The position numbers and the translations under genes are program-made. The notes under the pieces are model-generated. The model saw only the letters and a program-made list of their open reading frames with translations, was not told the DNA's origin and searched no databases. This document shows positions 32,227 to 39,978 of a DNA stretch of 64,000 nucleotides, piece by piece. This DNA is from CAZQIC01 sp964593555 (GTDB taxonomy: Bacteria; Bacteroidota; Bacteroidia; JAFLBG01). The stretch covers positions 59,710-123,709 of the forward strand of contig CAZQIC010000001.1 in the NCBI GenBank assembly GCA_964593555.1. The letters are read 5' to 3'. Position 1 is the first letter of the stretch. Every line of letters begins with the position of its first letter.

Positions 32227-33026
32227 GTTTCGTAAAGGCAAAAAAGCATTTAGGTCAGCATTTTTTGAGGGATGAAAATATCGCTCTTAAGATCGTGAAT
32301 AGCTTAAAAGATACAGCCAGGTATAAAGATGTGTTGGAGGTTGGGCCTGGAATGGGGGTGCTTACAAAGTATTTAATAAAATCGACAGACTATAAAACAT
32401 TTGTAATTGATATTGATGGAGAATCAATTGAGTATTTAAAACAAAATTATCCTGCACTTGAGAACCACATTATTCATGCAGATTTTTTGAAGGAAAATTT
32501 AGGAAAACATTTTTCTTCATCATTTGCAGTCATTGGTAATTTTCCTTACAATATTTCATCACAGATCTTATTTAAAGTATTGGAACACAGGGGTCAGGTT
32601 CCTGAGGTAGTTGGAATGTTCCAGAAAGAGGTTGCAGTGCGGTTGGCGTCGAAGCCCGGCACGAAGGATTATGGAATATTATCGGTATTGCTTACCGCCT
32701 TTTATAATGTTGAATATTTATTTACGGTAAGTGCAAATGTATTTGTTCCACCGCCCAGAGTGAAGTCTGCTGTTATACGTTTGACTCGAAATACAACTTC
32801 TAAGCTCGATTGTGATGAAGTAAAGTTTTTTGATGTGGTGAAGACTGCATTTAATCAACGTAGAAAAACGTTGCGGAATGCGCTTTCAAAGTTCAATATA
32901 AATGATGAAGTGAAACAACATCCTTTCATGGCATTGCGTGCCGAGGTGTTATCTGTGAAGGATTTTGTGGAGTTGACTAATATGCTTGAGTCTTCGGCCC
33001 TTCGACAGGCTCAGGGCTCAGACTGA
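32223..33026 (+). CDS. ksgA: 16S rRNA dimethyladenosine transferase KsgA/RsmA
   Basis: Dimethylates the two adjacent adenosines in helix 45 of 16S rRNA with S-adenosylmethionine, a late step of small-subunit assembly. The 267-residue protein has the N-terminal LGQHFLRD (10-17), SAM-binding motif I EVGPGMGVL (39-47), and catalytic motif IV NFPYNIS (106-112). The start overlaps the DUF4286 stop by four bases. The final residues (about LRQAQGSD) are encoded by a dispersed palindromic repeat at 33001-33059, so the natural C-terminus has been replaced or extended; the core fold is complete. Confidence 0.95.
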   Translation: MSFVKAKKHLGQHFLRDENIALKIVNSLKDTARYKDVLEVGPGMGVLTKYLIKSTDYKTFVIDIDGESIEYLKQNYPALENHIIHADFLKENLGKHFSSSFAVIGNFPYNISSQILFKVLEHRGQVPEVVGMFQKEVAVRLASKPGTKDYGILSVLLTAFYNVEYLFTVSANVFVPPPRVKSAVIRLTRNTTSKLDCDEVKFFDVVKTAFNQRRKTLRNALSKFNINDEVKQHPFMALRAEVLSVKDFVELTNMLESSALRQAQGSD

Positions 33027-33059
33027 CTCTACGCGCCTAGTCATATTGAGCCTGTCGAA
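33001..33059. repeat. Palindromic dispersed repeat overlapping the ksgA 3' end
   Basis: TTCGACAGGCTCA (33001-33013) pairs perfectly with TGAGCCTGTCGAA (33047-33059). The left arm supplies the last codons of ksgA. Related words (TCGAGCTTGTCGA, TCGACAAGCTCAG) recur at about 39.92, 44.03 and 54.03 kb. It may also work as a terminator, though there is no T run. Confidence 0.75.
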
Positions 33060-33115
33060 ATATGTGGGTTGGTCAAATATATAATCTGAAAAGGCGCCAA
33101 CTTGTAATATTTACC

Positions 33116-33123
33116 TACCTTTG
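33116..33123 (+). promoter_or_regulatory. -7 box of mgtE
   Basis: TACCTTTG matches TAnnTTTG. It overlaps the TTG at 33121 that opens the longest reading frame, so translation must begin further down, supporting the ATG at 33193 with a leader of about 60 bases. Confidence 0.6.
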
Positions 33124-33192
33124 CAGGGCGAGAAAGATTTTGTTTTCTCTCTTTACAGTTCAATAAAAAACCAATTTTACACATGCCCGATC

Positions 33193-34590
33193 ATGCAGTT
33201 CAATCTTACATCGGAATATCTAAAAGAACTTCGTGAGGCAATTGCTTCCAATAATGAAGCGTATGTATTAAAGCAGCTGCAAGAACTGCATCCGCATGAC
33301 ATTGCCGAAATATTTAATGAGCTTGATCCGGAAGAAGTTAAATACGTATATACGCATTTAACTGACGAAGAGGAAGCTGCTAAAGTGTTAGTTGAGATGG
33401 AAGAGGACGCAAGAGAGATGCTTCTTTCCTCGTTATCATCAAAACAAATTGCAGAACAATTCATTGATAATATGGCATCGGATGATGCTGCTGATATTAT
33501 CGCGGAATTACCTGAAGGAAAAAAAGGCGAAGTACTATCCCATATAGAAGATGCCGAACAGGCGAGTGATATTGTAGAGCTTCTTAATTACGATGAGAAT
33601 ACTGCGGGAGGATTAATGGCAACGGAGATGGTTAGTGTTTATACTACCGATTCAATATTTCGCTGTGTAAAGGAGGTTAGAGCAAAGGCAGAGAAGATTG
33701 AGAACATATACACTGTTTATGTAATAGATCAGAGTGAAAAATTACTGGGAATATTGCCGCTGAAAAAATTACTCATTACTCCCATGCGCACCAAAGTAGG
33801 TGATGTGTATGAGGCAGAGATACAATATGTGAAAACAAGTACGTCAGCAGAAGATGTTGCAAAGACCATGGAGAAATACAACCTGGTTGTATTGCCGGTA
33901 GTTGATCATCTGAATAGACTGGTTGGTAGAATTACCATTGATGATGTGGTGGATGTTATTCGTGAAGAAGAAACAGAAGACGCGCAAAAAATGGCGGGTA
34001 TGGAAGCATTTGATGAGCCATACATGAACATGTCCGCTTACAGGATGTTCAAGAAAAGAGCGGGTTGGTTAGTGATATTGTTTATCGGAGAAGGATTTAC
34101 TGCTACTGCAATGGGATTTTTTGAAAATCAATTGGCAAAAGCTGTTGTGCTTGCTTTGTTTGTTCCTCTTATTATATCCAGTGGTGGTAATACGGGTTCC
34201 CAGGCTTCAACACTTGTAATACGTGCCTTGGCTTTAGGTGAAATAACAATTCGCGAATGGTGGCGCATCATCAGAAAGGAGCTTAAGGTTGGGTTGGCTT
34301 TGGGAATTGTGCTTGGAATATTTGGTTTTTTAAGAGTGGCCCTGTGGAGTTCATTCGTTGATTTATATGGTCCAAGTTGGCTGCCAATCGCATATACTGT
34401 TGGTATTTCATTGGTAGGGGTAGTATTATGGGGAAACATAGTTGGATCTGTGTTTCCGATAATTTTAAAGCGTTTCGGATTTGATCCTGCCGTATCATCT
34501 GCACCATTTGTTGCAACGCTTGTTGATGTTACCGGATTAATTATTTATTTTTCAGTTGCTTCATTATTTTTAAGAGGTATATTGTTGTAA
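33193..34590 (+). CDS. mgtE: Magnesium transporter MgtE
   Basis: Homodimeric Mg2+ channel gated by cytosolic magnesium. The 465-residue protein (ATG at 33193, chosen because the longer TTG frame overlaps the promoter box) has the N-terminal superhelical MgtE_N domain (LQELHPHDIAEIFNELDPEE), two CBS domains (about 120-245, with DVAKTMEKYNLVVLPVVD), the plug helix and five C-terminal membrane helices with PLIISSGGNTGSQASTL, the characteristic ion-path sequence. No M-box riboswitch-like structure was seen upstream. It is followed after one base by a dehydrogenase gene, so the two are co-transcribed. Confidence 0.95.
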   Translation: MQFNLTSEYLKELREAIASNNEAYVLKQLQELHPHDIAEIFNELDPEEVKYVYTHLTDEEEAAKVLVEMEEDAREMLLSSLSSKQIAEQFIDNMASDDAADIIAELPEGKKGEVLSHIEDAEQASDIVELLNYDENTAGGLMATEMVSVYTTDSIFRCVKEVRAKAEKIENIYTVYVIDQSEKLLGILPLKKLLITPMRTKVGDVYEAEIQYVKTSTSAEDVAKTMEKYNLVVLPVVDHLNRLVGRITIDDVVDVIREEETEDAQKMAGMEAFDEPYMNMSAYRMFKKRAGWLVILFIGEGFTATAMGFFENQLAKAVVLALFVPLIISSGGNTGSQASTLVIRALALGEITIREWWRIIRKELKVGLALGIVLGIFGFLRVALWSSFVDLYGPSWLPIAYTVGISLVGVVLWGNIVGSVFPIILKRFGFDPAVSSAPFVATLVDVTGLIIYFSVASLFLRGILL

Positions 34591-34591
34591 C

Positions 34592-35527
34592 ATGCGAATC
34601 CTTTTTATTGACAGTACCCATCCTTCTTTACCTGAAGAGCTGACAAGGCTCGGGCATCAATGTGATTTGTTTCACGAACATTCAATTGACTGGATAGTTG
34701 CTGAGCTGCCGCATTACGATGGTGTCGTGATAAGAAGCAGAATAAAATTCACAAAAGAGATCATTGATAAAGGAACAAAATTAAAATTTATTGCACGTGT
34801 TGGCGCCGGTATGGAAAACATAGAGGTAAGTTATGCGGAGAGTAAAGGAATAAAATGTTTACATGCTCCTGAAGGTAATGCCAATGCGGTTGCTGAACAT
34901 GCTTTAGGAACATTGTTGGCTTTGTTCAGGAATATTTGTAAGGCAGATGCAGAAGTGCGAAAAGGTAAATGGTTACGTGAAGAGAACAGGGGAGTAGAAC
35001 TGGATGGAAAAACAATTGGCATCATTGGGTACGGTAATATGGGAAAAGCCTTTGCAAAAAAAGCAAAAGGTTTTGAGGCTGATCTGTTGGTGTATGATAA
35101 ATATTTAAAAGGTATTGGAGACGATAGAATAAAAGAGTGTGAGTTGGAAGAATTGTTTGAAAAGGCCGATGTAGTGAGTCTGCACTTACCGCTTACCAAT
35201 GAAACAAATAACATGGTAAACGAAGAGTTTATAAATAAATTCAAAAAAAATATTTATATCATTAATACCTCACGAGGAAAAATTGTAAATACCGAAAATT
35301 TAGTAAGCGGTTTAAAGTCGGGGAAAGTACTTGGTGCTTGTTTAGATGTGTTGGAATATGAATCCATTTCATTTGAGAATATTAATTCAGCTTCATTGCC
35401 ACCCGCATTTAATTATCTTTCCTCGTCATCAAAAGTAGTATTGAGTCCGCATATTGCAGGATGGACACATGAGAGTAATGTTAAAATGGCGAAGATACTT
35501 GCAGAAAAAATTTCGAAGATCAAATAA
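34592..35527 (+). CDS. D-2-hydroxyacid dehydrogenase (phosphoglycerate dehydrogenase-like)
   Basis: A 311-residue NAD-dependent dehydrogenase. The nucleotide-binding Rossmann motif is GYGNMG (146-151), and the catalytic residues are R228 (NTSRGKIV), E257 (in DVLEYE) and H287 (SPHIAGW). The length shows the short form without the C-terminal ACT domain that controls SerA in many bacteria. It could make 3-phosphohydroxypyruvate for serine synthesis or act on another 2-hydroxyacid; no serC or serB lies in the window. Its start is one base after the mgtE stop, and it converges with the aspartate kinase gene (14 bases). Confidence 0.9.
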   Translation: MRILFIDSTHPSLPEELTRLGHQCDLFHEHSIDWIVAELPHYDGVVIRSRIKFTKEIIDKGTKLKFIARVGAGMENIEVSYAESKGIKCLHAPEGNANAVAEHALGTLLALFRNICKADAEVRKGKWLREENRGVELDGKTIGIIGYGNMGKAFAKKAKGFEADLLVYDKYLKGIGDDRIKECELEELFEKADVVSLHLPLTNETNNMVNEEFINKFKKNIYIINTSRGKIVNTENLVSGLKSGKVLGACLDVLEYESISFENINSASLPPAFNYLSSSSKVVLSPHIAGWTHESNVKMAKILAEKISKIK

Positions 35528-35541
35528 TTGCAGGTATCTGG

Positions 35542-36810
35542 TTAAGGCTTTACGACCAACTGCACCGTATTTCTCGATTTAACCTCCAGCAATATTTCTT
35601 TATTAATACAAACCCGCTCAATGGTCGCATCATTATAATGACGAATGGTAATGAGTTCTATTCCGCTGTTGTAAAGTACTTTGTAGTTTTTTTGTAGTCT
35701 CGCTATTAGAAGTTCAATTTTTTCAGGGTTATTATCCACGCATATAGAAAAACTTATCGCAGAGTTTTGCATGGTATTGATCTTAACACCACATCCACTT
35801 AAAAGTTGAAATATTTCCTCGAAATTTTCTTCAACAATAAATGAAAAATCTTTTGGAGAAATTGATATCAGAACCTGGTTTACCTTAAATATAAAACAAG
35901 GAATAGGTTGTTGTGTGAACTCCTTATTAATGGTAGTGCCGGGCGCTTTAGGCTCAACAAATGAGCGCACAAATAAACCTATGTTTTTATTTTGTAAAGG
36001 TTTGATCGTTTTAGGGTGTATAACTGTTGCGCCGTAATAAGCAAGCTCAATTGCGTCGAGATAATTCAATTGTGGAATTAATCTGGTGTCATCAAACCAT
36101 TTTGGGTCAGCGTTTAATACGCCTGGCACATCTTTCCATATGGTAACACTTTTTGCATTGATGCAATATGCAAGAATAGCAGCAGTGTAATCAGAGCCTT
36201 CTCTTCCAAGGGTGGTAGTATAGTTCTCGGATGTACCGCCAATAAATCCCTGTGTTATGGCAATATTATTTTCGTTTAACAGGGGCAATAAAATTTCCTG
36301 TGTATTTTTTTCTGTCTGCTCCCAATTTACTTTTCCCTCCCTGTAAGTATTGTCTGTTTTAATAATGTCCCTGGCATCAAGCCACTTGTTTTTTATCCCC
36401 ACTTCAAAAAGGTATGCACTGACTATTTTGGTAGATAATATTTCTCCAATGCAAACAACCTGGTCGTATTCATGATCGTGATTGTGTGTTGGCGCATCTT
36501 CAATGATCCACTCCAGTTCCGCGAATGTATTGTGTATCTCATCATAAATGGCGTGCGTTTTACTGTTGAATAACCCGTCGATAATATCGTAATGGTATTT
36601 TTTTATATCGTTTAGGACTGCTGTAGAATTTTCTTTTTTTGATGAATGAAAATAAGCATTCATTAACCTTTCGAGTTCGTTGGTGGTTTTTCCCATGGCC
36701 GAAACAACTACCACGATTTTTTCAGAAGGGTATAAGCGCAGGATATCTGCAACATTTTTTACCGCGACCGCGTTTTTAACAGAAGCACCTCCGAATTTAA
36801 ATACGTTCAT
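35542..36810 (-). CDS. lysC: Aspartate kinase
   Basis: Phosphorylates aspartate, the first step to lysine (diaminopimelate), threonine and methionine. The 422-residue protein starts with the kinase signature MNVFKFGGASV (K5), has TTLGREGSDYTAA near residue 204-216, and GVLNADPKW; the C-terminal 130 residues form ACT-type regulatory domains. It is monofunctional, without a fused homoserine dehydrogenase. A -7 box TAGGTTTG lies exactly five bases before the ATG, suggesting a leaderless transcript and therefore no attenuator or lysine riboswitch. The symbol lysC is given by function; the isoform cannot be told. Confidence 0.93.
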   Translation of the reverse strand: MNVFKFGGASVKNAVAVKNVADILRLYPSEKIVVVVSAMGKTTNELERLMNAYFHSSKKENSTAVLNDIKKYHYDIIDGLFNSKTHAIYDEIHNTFAELEWIIEDAPTHNHDHEYDQVVCIGEILSTKIVSAYLFEVGIKNKWLDARDIIKTDNTYREGKVNWEQTEKNTQEILLPLLNENNIAITQGFIGGTSENYTTTLGREGSDYTAAILAYCINAKSVTIWKDVPGVLNADPKWFDDTRLIPQLNYLDAIELAYYGATVIHPKTIKPLQNKNIGLFVRSFVEPKAPGTTINKEFTQQPIPCFIFKVNQVLISISPKDFSFIVEENFEEIFQLLSGCGVKINTMQNSAISFSICVDNNPEKIELLIARLQKNYKVLYNSGIELITIRHYNDATIERVCINKEILLEVKSRNTVQLVVKP

Positions 36811-36815
36811 CCCTG

Positions 36816-36823
36816 CAAACCTA
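36816..36823 (-). promoter_or_regulatory. -7 box of aspartate kinase, leaderless arrangement
   Basis: On the minus strand TAGGTTTG is followed by CAGGG and then the ATG at 36810, five bases of separation. Transcription is predicted to begin at or next to the start codon. Confidence 0.6.
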
Positions 36824-36892
36824 CTAAAAATATGCTATTTTACTTAGTGCAGTCGGTTTTTGAATTGTGAATTGTCAGTGAATAATCAGTGG

Positions 36893-36957
36893 CTATCTGT
36901 GCTATCGGTGGTTAATTTTTATCTTTTACCACAGATTGCACGGATTTTCACGGATAG
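36893..36957. repeat. Imperfect palindromic intergenic repeat
   Basis: CTATCTGTGCTATCGGTGGT (36893-36912) is complementary, with mismatches, to the stretch 36928-36957 that begins ACCACAGATTGCACGG and ends CACGGATAG. Sequences of the form ACCACAGATT...CACGGATT are, from memory, widely dispersed intergenic repeats in Bacteroidota and other bacteria. Nothing else was seen in this 243-base gap except the two promoter regions. Confidence 0.65.
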
Positions 36958-37053
36958 AAATCGACGCAGTAGGTGATTAAAAGCCTCTTTATGATTACAC
37001 TTTTTACTTCGAAAAAATGTTTCGATATTTGAGTAACATTCATTTGAAAGACC

Positions 37054-38079
37054 ATGAGTAAGGTAAAAACATTAGGACAGTTCATTATTGAAAAACAGGC
37101 AGATTTTCCTTATTCTAAAGGCGAATTATCCAGGTTGTTAAGGGATATTGGTATCGCGTCCAAGATCGTTCATCGTGAGGTAAATAAAGCAGGCCTGGCT
37201 GATATTCTAGGAGATGTTGGCGAAATAAATGTTCAGGGGGAAAACGTAAAAAAACTGGACGTGTTTGCTAATGAGCAATTCATTGCAGCGCTGAGTGTTG
37301 GAGGTGAGTGCTGCGCGATTGCTTCGGAAGAGAACGAAGAGCTTATTCCTATTGAAAGTGAGCAATCAAAAAATGCAAAATATGTAGTGGCAATGGACCC
37401 ATTGGATGGATCCTCGAATATTGATGTTAACGTATCTGTTGGAACTATATTTTCTATTTATAGAAGAGTTTCCTTAAATGGTCCTGGGACCATGGAGGAT
37501 TTTATGCAACAAGGTACCGAGCAAGTAGCAGCTGGTTATCTTATTTATGGTTCCTCTACAATGTTAGTATATACAACGGGTAAAGGAGTTAACGGATTTA
37601 CACTTGATCCTTCTATTGGAGAGTTTTGTCTTTCACATCCTAACATGAAAATTCCAAGTAAGGGAAAAACATACTCAATAAATGAGGGCAACTACATTCA
37701 TTTTCCTGATGGAGTTAAAAAATACATTAAGTATTGCCAGGAAGAAGACAAAAAAACAAACCGGCCGTATTCATCAAGATATATTGGTTCTGCGGTGGCC
37801 GATATACATCGCAATTTAATAAAGGGAGGAATTTTTATTTATCCCACCACATCTTCTTCTCCAAACGGGAAATTGCGTTTGTTATACGAATGTAATCCTC
37901 TTGCTTTTATTGTTGAACAAGCTGGAGGCAAGGCTACTGACGGCTTTAAAAGGGTACTCGAGTTAAAGGCGCATTCGCTTCATCAGCGTACATCCTTTTT
38001 TATTGGATCTTCAGAAATGGTTGAGCAGGCCGAAGAATTCATGGTAACGCATGCTGCGACTACTAAAGTAAAGGGGTAG
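37054..38079 (+). CDS. fbp: Class I fructose-1,6-bisphosphatase
   Basis: Hydrolyses fructose 1,6-bisphosphate to fructose 6-phosphate, the committed step of gluconeogenesis. The 341-residue protein has the metal-binding signature DPLDGSSNID (115-124), acidic residues SEENEE (91-96), the conserved KYIKYCQEED region and the late GKLRLLYECNPLAF segment that binds substrate. This is the class I family, although many gut Bacteroidetes use class III. It is monocistronic; the closest -7-like sequence is GATATTTG at about 37022, one base off consensus. Confidence 0.96.
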   Translation: MSKVKTLGQFIIEKQADFPYSKGELSRLLRDIGIASKIVHREVNKAGLADILGDVGEINVQGENVKKLDVFANEQFIAALSVGGECCAIASEENEELIPIESEQSKNAKYVVAMDPLDGSSNIDVNVSVGTIFSIYRRVSLNGPGTMEDFMQQGTEQVAAGYLIYGSSTMLVYTTGKGVNGFTLDPSIGEFCLSHPNMKIPSKGKTYSINEGNYIHFPDGVKKYIKYCQEEDKKTNRPYSSRYIGSAVADIHRNLIKGGIFIYPTTSSSPNGKLRLLYECNPLAFIVEQAGGKATDGFKRVLELKAHSLHQRTSFFIGSSEMVEQAEEFMVTHAATTKVKG

Positions 38080-38160
38080 TTATTCTTTAGAGAAATACAG
38101 AAAACTATTTTTTGTTAGTTTGAGACTTCGGTGTGAGTTCAGTTAAGCGCTTGTAGAAAC

Positions 38161-39852
38161 CTAAAAGGAATACGACACTCCCAATAATACATTAAATCTC
38201 ATGCTCGGATATCCATTCCATTTGTAATAACGGGTGGCTGCAAGATTATTAATGTTAAGGAAGGCTCCAAGTCTTTTGGTATATCTGTATTCAAGGCCAA
38301 GATTAATGTCGGTATATGCTTTCAGATCAGTGCTTATAAACGATTTTGAAAAGTTGGGCAGTATTTCATATGTTCTTGCGGATCTTTTCCCTACATAAAA
38401 TATATCTGCCTTTGCAACAATTTTATCACTCAAATTATAATTAGCTGAAAAAGTTACTTCCCAGCCCGGTTTGTGCCACGCCGCAAGTTGATTGTCCAAT
38501 GTGTATCGATTGAAATTACCTTTCAGCGCAATTCTTAATTTTTCGGTTTGTTGGTATCCAATTTCGCCATATACATTAAACACATTTGCTGTATCATATA
38601 CTACATTAAATTTATTCTCAACAACATCACTCAAGTCATTAACAAAAAGAGGCAACCCTTTTACCTGTGAGAAGCTTGCTTTTGTATTGTAATATATTTT
38701 TGATGTTAGTGTCCCTCTTATACCTCCAAAGGCAGTGTACTTGTTGTCCGTGTTTTTGCTGAGGTCGATCTTTGAATTGATAAAAGGATTTTCTTTGAAG
38801 TAACTATAAAAGCTGTTTTTTTGTAAGCCGCCGGTGATTCCTGCATAAGGGATAAAAATATTGTCTATTATGTGATAGTGGAAATTGATATTAGGGTAGA
38901 ATTTAAATTTTGTAGCCTCTTGTGTAATGTCCATAAATACGCTTAATCCGAGATTGGCTGTCCATTTTTCTCCAGATGCAGCAACAGAAGGATTAAGTTT
39001 TAAAAGAATATTATTACTTGGAGTTTTTGTTACGACATTATTATAATAATCTACGTGTGAGTTCAGTGTGAATAATTGTTTTTGATAATAAGTTTTTAAT
39101 ATAATGTCTGTTTTAAAATTGCTTTCGGTAGTTCCATAAGCATCTCCGTGATAATAATATTTCATTCCGAAATCATAATTCACTTTCGAAGAATCTTTGT
39201 AAAAACTCTTTATACTGAATTGTGGCTCTACATGTGTAAAGGCCTGGAAGGTAGCATCATCTGTTAAGATGTGTTGATCTGTATGGTATCCGTAATAATG
39301 AATAGCGTTACGGGTGTAATCAATGCTTCCTGCAAGTGACTTTGTTTTAAAAAATTTTTCTCCATAAAGTCCCGCTTCATTATCGCTGTAGCTGCTGAGG
39401 CCAACATTTTTTAAGGTTGTCTGCGATGAAATATGTTTTAAATGCATTCCATAGATCTGATCTTTTGAGCGAAGACTGTTGTAAAAGTATTCACCGTAAG
39501 GAGTGAAGTAATTTCCAGCCCCGACTTTTACCATTGATCTATAAAGTTTTGTAAGCGGTTCGCCCTGCATTTTTGCGGGTTTGATAGGTTCCACCTCAAA
39601 TATGGAATTTACTTTTTTTGATCTTATTGAATAATTGAGTTTCTCAATGCGTTTTGTGCTGTCACTGAATATTGGGCGGTCGCTCAATTTAATGGCATCG
39701 GCAACAATGGGCTGAAAGATTCCGGTAACTGTCCAGTCTGAACCATCAATAATGCCTCCCTGTCCCTGCGCCACAGCCTTGTATGCAAGCAAAATAAAGA
39801 GAGCTACAACCAGTGTAACTATTCTAGCATATGTATACAATTGTTTTGCCAT
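38161..39852 (-). CDS. Outer-membrane beta-barrel protein paired with a TPR protein
   Basis: A 563-residue exported protein. The ATG at 39852 gives MAKQLYTYARIVTLVVALFI and a signal peptide ending AVAQ; the longer frame from 39882 runs into a dispersed repeat and is rejected. After a short periplasmic region (about 40-95, PIVADAIKLSDRPIF) the sequence is a long series of amphipathic strands ending MRFNVLLGVSYSF with a final Phe. It resembles TonB-dependent receptors in the barrel but lacks a plug domain. The giant TPR gene lies 126 bases upstream on the same strand. From memory this pair is conserved in Bacteroidota, which suggests a joint envelope function, not yet known to me. Confidence 0.75.
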   Translation of the reverse strand: MAKQLYTYARIVTLVVALFILLAYKAVAQGQGGIIDGSDWTVTGIFQPIVADAIKLSDRPIFSDSTKRIEKLNYSIRSKKVNSIFEVEPIKPAKMQGEPLTKLYRSMVKVGAGNYFTPYGEYFYNSLRSKDQIYGMHLKHISSQTTLKNVGLSSYSDNEAGLYGEKFFKTKSLAGSIDYTRNAIHYYGYHTDQHILTDDATFQAFTHVEPQFSIKSFYKDSSKVNYDFGMKYYYHGDAYGTTESNFKTDIILKTYYQKQLFTLNSHVDYYNNVVTKTPSNNILLKLNPSVAASGEKWTANLGLSVFMDITQEATKFKFYPNINFHYHIIDNIFIPYAGITGGLQKNSFYSYFKENPFINSKIDLSKNTDNKYTAFGGIRGTLTSKIYYNTKASFSQVKGLPLFVNDLSDVVENKFNVVYDTANVFNVYGEIGYQQTEKLRIALKGNFNRYTLDNQLAAWHKPGWEVTFSANYNLSDKIVAKADIFYVGKRSARTYEILPNFSKSFISTDLKAYTDINLGLEYRYTKRLGAFLNINNLAATRYYKWNGYPSMRFNVLLGVSYSF

Positions 39853-39885
39853 TTTACTTTTTAATTCTGACCTTCTCGCCATCTC

Positions 39886-39948
39886 GACTGGCTCGATGTG
39901 ACATGTGTGTTAGCGTCAGTTCGAGCTTGTCGAGAATAGTGTGTGAGC
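39886..39948. repeat. Composite dispersed repeat (TCGAGCTTGTCGA type)
   Basis: Two units lie in tandem: ATCTCGACTGGCTCGATGTGAC near 39890 (given here by position and partial words) and a unit at 39915-39947 with TTCGAGCTTGTCGAGAA. The second shares at least 22 consecutive bases with the copy at 44020-44041. It separates the barrel gene from the TPR gene. Confidence 0.7.
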
Positions 39949-39978
39949 CTATTCAATTTTAATCAATTCGTTTTTTAC

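Noticed and set aside
33121..33192. TTG start of mgtE giving 24 extra residues
   Set aside because: The TTG is inside the promoter -7 box, upstream of the expected transcript start.
36893..36957. Palindromic stretch before fbp as a small RNA gene
   Set aside because: It looks like a widespread intergenic repeat; no promoter box or terminator of its own was found.
39852..39882. Ten extra N-terminal residues of the barrel protein
   Set aside because: They would be encoded by part of a dispersed repeat and would precede a normal signal peptide.
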